Shown here piece after piece: positions 42,617 through 50,985 of a stretch of 64,000 nt of DNA. The position numbers and the translations under genes were made by a program. Origin of the DNA: GCA-2737725 sp033763995 (lineage in GTDB: Bacteria; Pseudomonadota; Alphaproteobacteria; Rhodospirillales; Rhodospirillaceae); NCBI GenBank assembly GCA_033763995.1, contig JANRJL010000002.1, positions 1 to 64,000 of the forward strand, given 5' to 3'. Numbering within the stretch: the stretch's first letter is position 1; each line of letters opens with the position of its first letter. Below the pieces are notes generated by a model. The model saw nothing but the letters and a program-made list of their open reading frames with translations. It had not been told where the DNA came from and did not search any database.

Positions 42617-45600
42617 CTATTCGGCGGCCTCTTGAGCGGGCCGGATTTGGACGCGTTCGCCTCTTGAGGCGGCATCGTTGCGTTTGGAAAACAAGCCTAG
42701 CCGCCACGCACGAAATCGCTCACGCATCAGCAAGGCACATGGCGTGACGATCAGCGTGAGTACCGTCGAGAATGCAAGGCCATAGATGATGGCCTGGGCA
42801 AGATAGCGCCACCACTGATTCGAGGGTTCGCCGATCGTGAACGTGCGCGCGATGAAGTCGATATTCATGCCCAATGCCATGGGTAGCAGCCCCATGATCG
42901 TGGTGATCGTGGTCAACAACACGGGACGCAAGCGGTTGACGCCGGTGCGGTAGGCCGCATCGAAAGCGGTAAAGGATTTGCGCGAGATCTCGTTATAGGC
43001 ATCGATGAGAATGATGTTGTTGTTCACCACGATACCCGCCAGCGTGATCACGCCGATGCCGGTCATGACGACGCTGAAAGGCTGGTCAAAGATCAGCAAG
43101 CCGAGGAAAACCCCGATGGTCGATAGCACGACAGAACTGAGCACCAAGAAAACCGCATAGAAGCTGTCGAATTCGATCAACAGGACGATGGCGATCAAGA
43201 ACAGAGCCAGCAGCAGCGCTTGACCCAGAAAGCCGCCGCTTTCTTCGCTGTCCTGCTGCTCGCCCTTGAACCGAACGCTGACTCCCGTGCCCAGATCGCC
43301 CGTGGCCAACCACTGCTTGATGCGGCCGACTTGCGCGGCGGGAAATTTGCCCGACGCCACGTCGGCCTTGACGGTCATGACGCGTTTCGCGTCGACCCTG
43401 CGGATTTCTCCCGCCTGCTGCTCCGGCACGCGTTCGACGAAGTTGGACATCGGCACCAAGCCACGCGCGGTCTCCACGCGCACATCGTCGAGCGCGCGGA
43501 TCGAGCGATTGGACTGCGGGTAGCGAACAATGATGTCGATTTCTTCGGTGGAGTCGTCGGGCCGATAGGTGCCGAGCCGCGCGCCGTTGGTGATCAACTG
43601 CACGGACTGGCCGATCAAGGCGATATCGGCGCCGTATTTCGCGGCTTCCTCGCGGTTCACGCGCAGTTGCCACTCGATCCCGGGAAGCGGGCGGCTGTCC
43701 TCGACGTTGATGAAGCCGCCCATGCGCTCCATGGCCGCACGCAAAGTCTCCACCGCTTGGGGCAACTGCGTGGCATCGGCTGCGGTCAGCTCCATCTGAA
43801 TCGCGGCGCCACCGCGCGGCGGGCCAGAGCCGACGCGCTCGATGATCGTTTCAATCCCCGGCAATTCGGCGAGGCGGGTTTGCAAGTCGATAACGATGTC
43901 GTCGGCGGACCGGCGCGTATCCCAGGGTTTGAGCCGAATGGATAGCTGCCCGATGAGATCGGCTGCGGATTCGCTTGATCCGGCAACCCGCCCGCTGCGC
44001 GTGTAAACGGCCTCAAGGTCGGCCACGGCGAGCACGCGTTTCTCGACCTCGCGCATCAACTGATCTTGCTCCTCGATCGCGAGATTTCCGCGCGCATGAA
44101 TCATCACGATCGCGCGGTCGGGTTCTTGCGGAGGGAAGAACACGATTCCCGACCCCGAGTTCACATATGCAATGACGACGGTGACAAGGATGATGATCGA
44201 CGCGAGCACCACCTTCCCGGCGTGGCGCAGTGCATACGCCAGGGTGGCGCCATAGGCGGAAGAAAGGCCGGCTGGCGTGGCCGTGCCTTGGACTTGCGCA
44301 GTCACTGCCGCGCGGCTCTCGGCCGTTTGTTTGGCCACCACTAGGCCGCTGACGAATGCGGGGTCTGTCGGATCCGGCTCGGGGCGGCGCGCGTGACCCG
44401 AGGCGGCAGCGCGCAGTTCGCGCGCCCACCGGAACAGCCACGACGACGCCGTCTGGCGCTGAGCGTCATAGGTCGCCGCATTGCGCCAAGCATCGGTCAG
44501 GCTTTGTGAAACCAGGCGCTCTGCCTGAGTATCGCTCGCACCCTGCCTTAAGAAATAGGTCTTCAGCCGCGGCGCGTAATGGGCCAGCAGTTCGCGAAAT
44601 GATCGCTGGTCGCGCCGCAAAGCGACATCTTCAGCCAACGCAGAAAGGCGGGCCTGTTCAGCAGCCTTGGAGCTATTTGCGGCCGGAGCGGACGTTATCG
44701 GTGTCGTCGGCTGCGGCCGGCGTGCCGACAGCCGTGCGCCAATGGCCGGCACAAAAAACAACGCCATAAGCAACGAGGCCGTGAGCACGCAAATCACGGA
44801 GATCGGAAGGTAGCTGAAGAACTTGCCCGTGAGCCCCGGCCACATCAGTAGCGGCACGAAGGCCGCGATGGTCGTCAGCGTCGAGGTGATGATCGGCCAC
44901 GCCATGCGTTGCGAGGCCTTGACGTAAGCCTCCTGCGGGGAGTGGCCCTCAGCCATGTACTTGTCGGCCGCCTCGACCACGACAATCGCAGCATCAACCA
45001 ACATGCCGCAAGCCAGGATCAGGCCAAACAGCGCCATGACATTCAGCGTGACGCCGTAGAGGGACATCGCCAGCAGTCCGGTGAGAAAGGAACCGGGAAT
45101 GGCGACGCCAACGATGAGGCCCGACCGGATGCCGAGAAACGCCATACAGAATGCCACGACGATGATGATCGAGGCGATCACGCCGTTGACGAGGCTGGAA
45201 ACGCGCTCGAGGATCGGGCCGCTGTCATCGACGGGATAGCTCACCGCGATTCGGCTTGGCCACGCCTTGCGCGCCTGCTCGACGATTCCGCGAACGGCCT
45301 CGGACATGGCCACCACGTTGGCGTCGGCCCGGCGCGTGACGTCCACCGACACGGCGGGCTTGCCGTTGACGCGCACATAGGTGGTACGATCCTTGAAGGT
45401 CCGGCGAATCTCGGCAATGTCCTTGAGCCGCACGACGGCGTTCAGGGTGCTCTTGACCGGCAAGTTGTAGATATCCTCGACGGTTTCAAAGAGGCCGGGC
45501 ACGGTGACGGCAAACCGCCCGCGCTCGCTTTCCAGGTTGCCCGCCGCCACCAATCGGTTCGAGCGGCTGGCGATGCGAAACAGTTCATCCTGGCTCAGGC

Positions 45601-46186
45601 CATAGTTCTCGGCCATCAGCGGGTCGATGATGATCTCGACTTGTTCCTCGCGCACGCCCGAGACTTGAGCATCGAGCACGGCGGGCAGTGTCGCCACTTG
45701 ATCGCGCAGATCCCGAGCGATTTTCAATAAAGTGCGTTCAGGAAGGTCGGCAGCAAGCGAGACCGTGAGGACCGGGCGTTGGGTGAAGTCGAGTTCCTTG
45801 ACCAAGGGCTCGCGGATTTGATCGGGCAGAAGGGGCCGGACAGTGTCCATGGCCGCGCGAACGTCGTTGAGCGCATCCTCGGTTTTCTCGTCGGCATCGA
45901 ATTCAAGAACAATGCTGGCGCCGCCCTGGAAGGCGGTGGCGCGCATTTCCTTCAAGCCGCCCAAGGTCTGGAATTTCTCTTCCATGGGACGGGCCAGCAA
46001 GCGCTCGGAGTCGGCGGGCGACACGCCCTCAAGAACGACGCTGACCAAAACCACGGGGATGGGCACCGTGGGCATGGCTTCGCGCGGCATCGAGAGAAAC
46101 GCGCCGGTGCCGGCGAACAGCAGCATGGCCAACAGCGACAACACGACGCGGGGCCTTGTCGCGGCGATGGCGATCAAGGAATTCAT
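42617..46186 (-). CDS. RND (HAE1-type) efflux pump with embedded ECF-sigma region-2-like domain
   Basis: 1189 residues; typical HAE1 pumps have about 1040. Both RND halves are present: helix 1 (RPRVVLSLLAMLLFAGTGAF), porter loop 1, helices 2-6 with GMLVDAAIVVVEA in helix 4 (D398; the second Asp of AcrB is Ala here), and in the second half GVITLAGIVVNNNIILIDAYNE in helix 10. After helix 6 (LLMALFFVPAIGARLSARR) an extra ~130 residues precede helix 7; residues ~516-600 resemble sigma region 2 (separate entry). No membrane-fusion or outer-membrane partner is adjacent. It follows the ChrR-type anti-sigma gene by 36 bp on the same strand. Confidence 0.88.
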   Translation of the reverse strand: MNSLIAIAATRPRVVLSLLAMLLFAGTGAFLSMPREAMPTVPIPVVLVSVVLEGVSPADSERLLARPMEEKFQTLGGLKEMRATAFQGGASIVLEFDADEKTEDALNDVRAAMDTVRPLLPDQIREPLVKELDFTQRPVLTVSLAADLPERTLLKIARDLRDQVATLPAVLDAQVSGVREEQVEIIIDPLMAENYGLSQDELFRIASRSNRLVAAGNLESERGRFAVTVPGLFETVEDIYNLPVKSTLNAVVRLKDIAEIRRTFKDRTTYVRVNGKPAVSVDVTRRADANVVAMSEAVRGIVEQARKAWPSRIAVSYPVDDSGPILERVSSLVNGVIASIIIVVAFCMAFLGIRSGLIVGVAIPGSFLTGLLAMSLYGVTLNVMALFGLILACGMLVDAAIVVVEAADKYMAEGHSPQEAYVKASQRMAWPIITSTLTTIAAFVPLLMWPGLTGKFFSYLPISVICVLTASLLMALFFVPAIGARLSARRPQPTTPITSAPAANSSKAAEQARLSALAEDVALRRDQRSFRELLAHYAPRLKTYFLRQGASDTQAERLVSQSLTDAWRNAATYDAQRQTASSWLFRWARELRAAASGHARRPEPDPTDPAFVSGLVVAKQTAESRAAVTAQVQGTATPAGLSSAYGATLAYALRHAGKVVLASIIILVTVVIAYVNSGSGIVFFPPQEPDRAIVMIHARGNLAIEEQDQLMREVEKRVLAVADLEAVYTRSGRVAGSSESAADLIGQLSIRLKPWDTRRSADDIVIDLQTRLAELPGIETIIERVGSGPPRGGAAIQMELTAADATQLPQAVETLRAAMERMGGFINVEDSRPLPGIEWQLRVNREEAAKYGADIALIGQSVQLITNGARLGTYRPDDSTEEIDIIVRYPQSNRSIRALDDVRVETARGLVPMSNFVERVPEQQAGEIRRVDAKRVMTVKADVASGKFPAAQVGRIKQWLATGDLGTGVSVRFKGEQQDSEESGGFLGQALLLALFLIAIVLLIEFDSFYAVFLVLSSVVLSTIGVFLGLLIFDQPFSVVMTGIGVITLAGIVVNNNIILIDAYNEISRKSFTAFDAAYRTGVNRLRPVLLTTITTIMGLLPMALGMNIDFIARTFTIGEPSNQWWRYLAQAIIYGLAFSTVLTLIVTPCALLMRERFRAWRLGLFSKRNDAASRGERVQIRPAQEAAE
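44293..44641 (-). other. sigma-70 region-2-like insert in the cytoplasmic TM6-TM7 loop of the RND pump
   Basis: Pump residues ~516-632. The segment RRDQRSFRELLAHYAPRLKT followed by QAERLVSQSLTDAWRNAATY, QTASSWLFRWARELRAAASG and RRPEPDPTDPAF tracks region 2 plus linker of RpoE-type (ECF11) sigma factors (compare RDQAAFAELFQHFAPKVKAF, SQAEECAQEVMATVWQKA, ATWIFTIARNRRIDGLR). The helix that reads the -10 element (ARNRRID in RpoE) is degraded to ARELRAA, and region 4 is absent. In RND topology this loop is cytoplasmic. Confidence 0.75.
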
Positions 46187-46222
46187 GGCAGGAGCCCTAA
46201 ACCTTCGCCCGTAGGCGAACCG

Positions 46223-46909
46223 TTAGGCCGCGCGTAGCTGCAGGATGCGGGAAAACAGCGAGAAGAGGACGCTGGGAATGAGTGCGCCGCGCGTCACGGT
46301 CAGGCAGATGCAGTCTTCGCCGGGATCGGCAATCGGCTGATGGACTTGCGAGGTATCGGCGGTTTCAACGTCGCCGCGCGCATAGGAGCCGAACTCGTCG
46401 GTATAGCCGCCGGCCAGGACCATGGTCATTTCTTCGCCGCCGTGGCCGTGGCTGGGCACCTTGGTGCCGGGCGCGATCTTGAGCAGCCGGGCACGCCGGC
46501 CTTCCGAGCGAACAGGAAGGTCGACGTATTGCACGCCGGTCGTGAGCTTGCGCCATTTGATATCAGGGACGGCGCCCAAATAATCGCGTAGAGGACGCGG
46601 CAATGTCGTGTCGGCGTTGGAGACCTCGATTTTGCGCGCCACTGAGGTTGCGCTGACGGGGCCGTCCAGCTGCGCCATGACCGAATCGATGGTCGTTGCA
46701 GACACGGCAGCGGCACCGAGATCGTCGAGCAGCTCGCCGCCCACCGTTTCCATGCGGGTCACTTCACCGCGACAATGGGGACAGAGCGCCAAATGCGTGG
46801 CCACGAGAACCGAGCTGGCCTCATCAAGGGTGCCGGCGGCATAGGCCCACAGGGTATCGCTTTCTGGATGATGCAAGGCCATCGCGCGCTCCACGATCTT
46901 AGACGTCAT
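46223..46909 (-). CDS. ChrR-type anti-sigma factor (zinc-binding domain plus cupin)
   Basis: 228 residues. The anti-sigma domain has the zinc ligands His13/14, then HLALCPHC (H39, C43, C46). A linker leads to a cupin near 140-205: HGHGGEEM (H154, H156, E159/E160) and QVHQP (H190) are the metal ligands. This is the ChrR layout, which in Rhodobacter sequesters the ECF11 sigma RpoE and releases it on singlet oxygen. No sigma gene flanks it; the only sigma-like sequence in the window is inside the downstream pump. ATG 46909 is used; a GTG at 46921 and an internal ATG at residue 10 are alternatives. Confidence 0.88.
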   Translation of the reverse strand: MTSKIVERAMALHHPESDTLWAYAAGTLDEASSVLVATHLALCPHCRGEVTRMETVGGELLDDLGAAAVSATTIDSVMAQLDGPVSATSVARKIEVSNADTTLPRPLRDYLGAVPDIKWRKLTTGVQYVDLPVRSEGRRARLLKIAPGTKVPSHGHGGEEMTMVLAGGYTDEFGSYARGDVETADTSQVHQPIADPGEDCICLTVTRGALIPSVLFSLFSRILQLRAA

Positions 46910-46921
46910 GCCCAAGACCAC

Positions 46922-47237
46922 TTCGGACGGTAATGTGACACACCGGGCCGAGGTGGACTAGGCTCAACCGAAACCTGCCCATTGGGCGATAAATCCCTAA
47001 TACGAAAGGGATTCTTGCCCTTGATCGTCACCGGGCAGACTCGGATTACCTAACTCATACGCGGCGGAGGCAAGGGCGGATTAGTTTTATTGGGTTGCGA
47101 AACGGAAGTTCGTCGTGGTCCGAGCTGCCTTTGACTGCTCCAGAGCTTGGCGAGACGCCGCCCATGGTAGGTTTGAACCCGATTTAGCCCGGTTAGGCCC
47201 TATGGTTAGTATTAAGCCCTAGGCTATAAGGGCCGCC
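46922..47237. other. gene-free divergent spacer between anti-sigma and glycosyltransferase fusion
   Basis: 316 bp. It holds an inverted repeat at 46992-47013, AATCCCT with AGGGATT around eight bases, placed about 85 bp before the ChrR-type start. No convincing ECF11-type promoter (TGATC at -35, TAAG-like -10) was found on the minus strand; a TGATC occurs at 47022-47026 on the plus strand without a good -10. Otherwise nothing recognised. Confidence 0.5.
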
Positions 47238-49067
47238 ATGACCTCCCCCCGCTTGCATATCGGCCTCATCGATCCATGGGTGCAACAGCCTGGAGACGCG
47301 GCGATCAATCGCAGTCGCACCCTGGCCCAGGCCTTCGCGCAATCGGGGCATCGGGTCACGCTGTTGGCGGGCGCGCGCGGAGCCGAGTCGGCCCCGACCC
47401 AAAGCCTTGTGCCGACTTTGACGATCTTGGAATGCCTGCCGCCCCTCGTGCGCAAATTCGGGTTTCCGGTATCGATTGCCGGTCGATTCGGGAGAAGCTT
47501 GCGACTCTACTTTGCGCTCTGTGCCCAGCCGTCGCTCGATATCATCATTTTGCGCAGCACGCCGGCGGCACACGTCTGGCCTTGCGCGATCTATAGCTTC
47601 TTCTCCGGCGTTCCGTTGATCATCGACGCGCCGGACACGCTGCCGTCGACGAGTGATCGCCTCGGATTTTTCAGCGCGTGGATGGTGCGCCGGAGCACAA
47701 AACACGTGTTTTGCGCGGCCCCTGAAATCAAGACACGTTTCGAGTCCATGGGCTTTTCTTCCGGCAGAGTCAGCATCGCCGCCAATGGTTGCGACACCGC
47801 GCTGTTCGGTGCGCGGCGCGATGCAGCCAGTCTAATTGCGAAGCACCCTCACCTCGGCAAGGGGCCGCTTGTGGTCTATGCCGGGCAACTTCATCGCGGT
47901 CGGCGTGTGTCGGACATTCTTGATCTGGCGGCGGTCATGCGCGGTCTTGCGACCGACATTCGCTTCGCTATCGCCGGCGACGGGCCTGATCGCCTGGAAC
48001 TCAATGCCTATGCCGCGCGCCTCGACGTGTTGGAGCGCAACGTGTGGTTTTTGCCCCTGCTGCCGCGCGAAGAGTTGGCTGATCTTTTATCGATCGCCAC
48101 GGCCGTGATTGCGCTGCCCGCCCCTGGCGCCGACGGTCTCGATGCCGGTACGCATATCTTCGATGGTCTCGCGGCCGGCAAGCCCATCGCGGTAATCGGC
48201 GAGGGTTGGCAAAAGGACCTCATTGAAGGCCGCCAGGCGGGAGTGATTCTGCCCACGGGTCAGGCCGAAGCGGCGGCGCGCGAATTGCTCGACTTCCTGC
48301 GCGCGGGCGATTTGGTCCACCGCGCCGGCGAGCAAGCCAGCGCCTTGGCGCGCGGGAAATACAACGCCGCGCGCATCGTCACGGATATGCGCCAGACCAT
48401 CGAGAAGCTCGCGGCCGCCTATTCCCGCAGTGCCGTGCTGCGCCGCCGATCCCTGGCCGTGAAACGCGGCTTGGACATTGTATTCTCGCTCGCGGGGCTT
48501 GTGGTGCTGTCGCCAATCATGGTTGTCATCGCTTTGGTGATGGTGTTGGCCGGTTGGCCGCCGCTGGCGGGTCGCGCCCGCAGCGGACGGCGCGGCAAAG
48601 CTTTCAATCTCTTTGCCTTCGACACCTTGCCCACGGATCGCAGACAGTCACCACAGGCGCCCGCGAATTGGGGCGATCGTTGGGCGCGGTTTCTGCGCCG
48701 GACGGCGCTCGACCGATTGCCGGAACTGATCAATGTGCTCAAGGGCGACATGAGCTTGGTGGGGCCTCGCGCGCTGCCGGCTGAATATTCCACCTATTAC
48801 AACGACGAGCAGCGCCGACGGCTAGACCTTCGCCCCGGAATCACCGGCTGGGCACAGATCAAGGGCCGCAGCGGCTTCACCTGGGATGAAATGTTCGCTC
48901 ACGACATCTGGTATGTGGACCACGTCGGAGTCGGATTGGACCTCAAGATCCTCGCGCAGACGCTGTTTGGCGTGCTCGCAGGACGAGGCATGGCGGGCTT
49001 GCCGACCGGGCAACTGGCGCGGTTCGATGAAATCGAGGCGCGGCGCCAGGGTGCCGAGGATGTCTAA
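47238..49067 (+). CDS. GT4 glycosyltransferase fused to a phosphoglycosyl transferase
   Basis: 609 residues in two parts. Residues 1-390 are a GT-B/GT4 enzyme: PGDAAINRSRTLAQAFAQSG at the N-terminus, GKGPLVVYAGQLHRGRRVSD and IAGDGPDRLELNAYAA in the nucleotide-sugar domain, LPAPGADGLDAGTHIFDGLA near the donor site. Residues 400-590 are a monotopic PGT: AVKRGLDIVFSLAGLVVLSP, LDRLPELINVLKGDMSLVGPR, RPGITGWAQIKGRSGF. In the PGT the dyad reads Asp-Arg (codons 48711-48716) instead of Asp-Glu. The fusion could make a lipid-linked disaccharide in one polypeptide. Confidence 0.85.
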   Translation: MTSPRLHIGLIDPWVQQPGDAAINRSRTLAQAFAQSGHRVTLLAGARGAESAPTQSLVPTLTILECLPPLVRKFGFPVSIAGRFGRSLRLYFALCAQPSLDIIILRSTPAAHVWPCAIYSFFSGVPLIIDAPDTLPSTSDRLGFFSAWMVRRSTKHVFCAAPEIKTRFESMGFSSGRVSIAANGCDTALFGARRDAASLIAKHPHLGKGPLVVYAGQLHRGRRVSDILDLAAVMRGLATDIRFAIAGDGPDRLELNAYAARLDVLERNVWFLPLLPREELADLLSIATAVIALPAPGADGLDAGTHIFDGLAAGKPIAVIGEGWQKDLIEGRQAGVILPTGQAEAAARELLDFLRAGDLVHRAGEQASALARGKYNAARIVTDMRQTIEKLAAAYSRSAVLRRRSLAVKRGLDIVFSLAGLVVLSPIMVVIALVMVLAGWPPLAGRARSGRRGKAFNLFAFDTLPTDRRQSPQAPANWGDRWARFLRRTALDRLPELINVLKGDMSLVGPRALPAEYSTYYNDEQRRRLDLRPGITGWAQIKGRSGFTWDEMFAHDIWYVDHVGVGLDLKILAQTLFGVLAGRGMAGLPTGQLARFDEIEARRQGAEDV

Positions 49068-49831
49068 CCGACCAAACCGCGCCGGATCATGTCCGCGCCC
49101 ATGATCATGAGCAGAATGAGGATCAGTTTACGATAGCGCGCCTCGGCGATGCGCGCGCGAATGCGTTCGGCCAAGAGGATCATCGCGCCAATGATCACGG
49201 CGCCCACGGCGGAAACGATCAAGACGTCTCGCGTGATGATCGAAAAGGCCGCCAGAGACCCATAAAGCGCCACGGAGCCCATGAAATAGATCAGGCCCAT
49301 GGAGGCGACAAATTCATCCTTCGGGACGCGCAGAGCCATCAGATAGATGATCACCACCGGACCGTAGAGTCCGGAAATCCCCGCGAGAGACCCCGCCGTC
49401 ATACCGACAATGGGGTTCAGCCAGCGTTCATGCTTGGGGTCGATGGTCGCGGCAAAGGGCATGATCTGCAGCAGGGCGAACACGACGGACACCAGCCCCA
49501 AAATCAGCACCGCCGTGTCTTGGTCGATGGTCAGCAAGATCTTCACCGAGAACGGGATCACCGCCAGCATGGGCACGATCAGCCCGGCCCAGCGTCGCAG
49601 GTGAACGGCAAATTTTCCGCCACCGAACATTTGCTGGCCGTTGGCGGTGAAGTTCGGCACCAGAAACAAAGCGATGGCGGTTTGGAACGGAATCGCCACG
49701 ACCATGAACGGCAGGCCGACGAAGGGCATGCCCAGGCCGAACACGCCCTTGGCGAGGCCGCCCGCGACAAAACCCAAGAGAACGAGCAATGCCGAGGTGA
49801 GGTCGGGGAAAATCAGAAACCCGTCGCTCAC
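49064..49831 (-). CDS. TauE/SafE family permease
   Basis: 255 residues, about eight hydrophobic helices. LLGFVAGGLAKGVFGLGMPFVGLP in the first half and GMTAGSLAGISGLYGPVVIIYLMAL in the second are the paired repeats of the TauE/SafE (sulfite exporter, PF01925) family. Members export sulfite, sulfoacetate or other small organic anions; substrate here is unknown. It overlaps the convergent fusion gene by four bases. Confidence 0.88.
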   Translation of the reverse strand: MSDGFLIFPDLTSALLVLLGFVAGGLAKGVFGLGMPFVGLPFMVVAIPFQTAIALFLVPNFTANGQQMFGGGKFAVHLRRWAGLIVPMLAVIPFSVKILLTIDQDTAVLILGLVSVVFALLQIMPFAATIDPKHERWLNPIVGMTAGSLAGISGLYGPVVIIYLMALRVPKDEFVASMGLIYFMGSVALYGSLAAFSIITRDVLIVSAVGAVIIGAMILLAERIRARIAEARYRKLILILLMIMGADMIRRGLVG

Positions 49832-49862
49832 CAGATGGCCTGCGGGGGCCTGCAGCGCATTA

Positions 49863-50540
49863 TCATTGCATCACGTCGACCAAAAAGCCGAGCGTGCGTT
49901 CCTTGGCGAGTTTGGTCGCCTGGGCGTTGTAGAATTGCGGGCGTTCATCGCATGAGAAGCCGTGATCGGCATTGTCGTAGATGTAGTAAGTGCCCGCCGG
50001 ATGGGCCGCCTTGATCTTGACGATGCCTTCGGGCGGGATGCTCTTGTCGGCGGTGCCGAAGTGATACATCACCGGTACCTTGGGCGTCATGGTTTCGCAG
50101 AACTGAATGGTGCGCGTGCCGTAGTAGTCCACCGCCCCGGCGATGCCCTTGCATTTGCTTGCGGCCAGATACGCCAACGCGCCGCCGTAACAGTAGCCGA
50201 TGGGCACGACCATGCCGCCTTTCGCGGCCTCGTCGATGGCGGCTTGCATGTCGGCCACCAGCATCGCCTCGGTCAATTGGCCGACGACTTCGCGGGCCCG
50301 GGTGAAGTCGGTATAGCCAAGAACAAGGTTTTTCTCGACACGGTCGAAGATGGCCGGTGCGACGGCCACGTAGCCGTCGCCGGCGTACTCGTCGCAAACA
50401 TGCTGGACGTGGCTGTTGACGCCGAAGATTTCCTGCAGGATCACGACGCCACCCTTGGGTGCGCCCGTGGGAACGGCTTTGTAAGCGTCCAGGACATGTC
50501 CGTCCGCGGCCTTGAGTGAAATCATCGATCCTTTGGCCAT
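49863..50540 (-). CDS. dienelactone hydrolase family protein
   Basis: 225 residues. The triad of dienelactone hydrolases is visible: Cys in VPIGYCYGGALAYLA, Asp in HFGTADKSIPPE and His in YDNADHGFSCDE. LQEIFGVNSHVQHVCDEYAGDGYVAVAP is the family's N-terminal block with the conserved Glu. It hydrolyses lactones or esters in the cytoplasm. ATG 50540 is chosen over the extended frame to 50618 because family members begin just before this residue. Confidence 0.92.
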   Translation of the reverse strand: MAKGSMISLKAADGHVLDAYKAVPTGAPKGGVVILQEIFGVNSHVQHVCDEYAGDGYVAVAPAIFDRVEKNLVLGYTDFTRAREVVGQLTEAMLVADMQAAIDEAAKGGMVVPIGYCYGGALAYLAASKCKGIAGAVDYYGTRTIQFCETMTPKVPVMYHFGTADKSIPPEGIVKIKAAHPAGTYYIYDNADHGFSCDERPQFYNAQATKLAKERTLGFLVDVMQ

Positions 50541-50639
50541 AGGCCCCCCATCACTTTTCATCTGCGCCCGTACCCGATGGCACGGCGAGTCGCCCGCTTG
50601 GCGACGTGCGGGGCGCACTGTGGAGACAGGCTAAGCGCT

Positions 50640-50985
50640 TGGTCAAGGCCGAGTTTTGCAGTGCAGTGTTGCGTGTGCGCCGCACACAGGCAGAACATTG
50701 TATTGGTTCTGCCGCGAACAGGAGCCTGAGGACAGGGTCCTCGCATCACGGCCTTCGCGGGCATTACCCAGGACCGCAAGCATCGGGCGAGGCGGTCGGC
50801 GACAACTAAGGAGGATGCCCAAACCCCATGACACCACCGGATCAGCAGCCGTGACATCGGCTGAAACTTCGTCGGCTCGCCATTCAAGCCGAACACATCG
50901 CGCCTCTGGGCGCTTGAAAAGGGCAAACTGCCCACACGAATGAAACCTCGCCCCACGTGGCGAGGTTTCTCATTTTTAGATGAGA
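50640..50985 (+). ncRNA. candidate structured RNA ending in an intrinsic terminator
   Basis: A gene-free region with consecutive perfect hairpins: GTGTGC/GCACAC (50673-50687), GGCAGAAC/GTTCTGCC (50689-50713), GAGGAC/GTCCTC (50728-50742), CAGCCG/CGGCTG (50846-50863), TTCAAGC/GCTTGAA (50883-50918, with an inner CGCC/GGCG stem), GGGCA/TGCCC (50921-50933). It ends with an 11-bp terminator stem at 50942-50969 followed by TCATTTTTA on the plus strand. No plus-strand gene precedes it. It does not match tmRNA, RNase P, SRP or 6S RNA landmarks that I know. The 5' end is a guess. Confidence 0.4.
50942..50980 (+). terminator. intrinsic terminator, plus strand
   Basis: GAAACCTCGCC and GGCGAGGTTTC around six bases, followed by TCATTTTTA. 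The T-run is on the plus strand, so it does not end the minus-strand dapA well, although it lies immediately after it. Confidence 0.85.

Noticed and set aside
50656..50943. 95-codon plus-strand frame between dienelactone hydrolase and dapA
   Set aside because: Composition is unlike a protein and it runs straight through successive perfect hairpins, which favour a structured RNA or plain spacer.
50640..50985. Identification of the hairpin region as tmRNA, RNase P, SRP or 6S RNA
   Set aside because: None of their conserved sequences (tag reading frame with CCA end, GGAAAGTCCGGGCT-like P-core, SRP tetraloop helix, 6S central bubble) was found.
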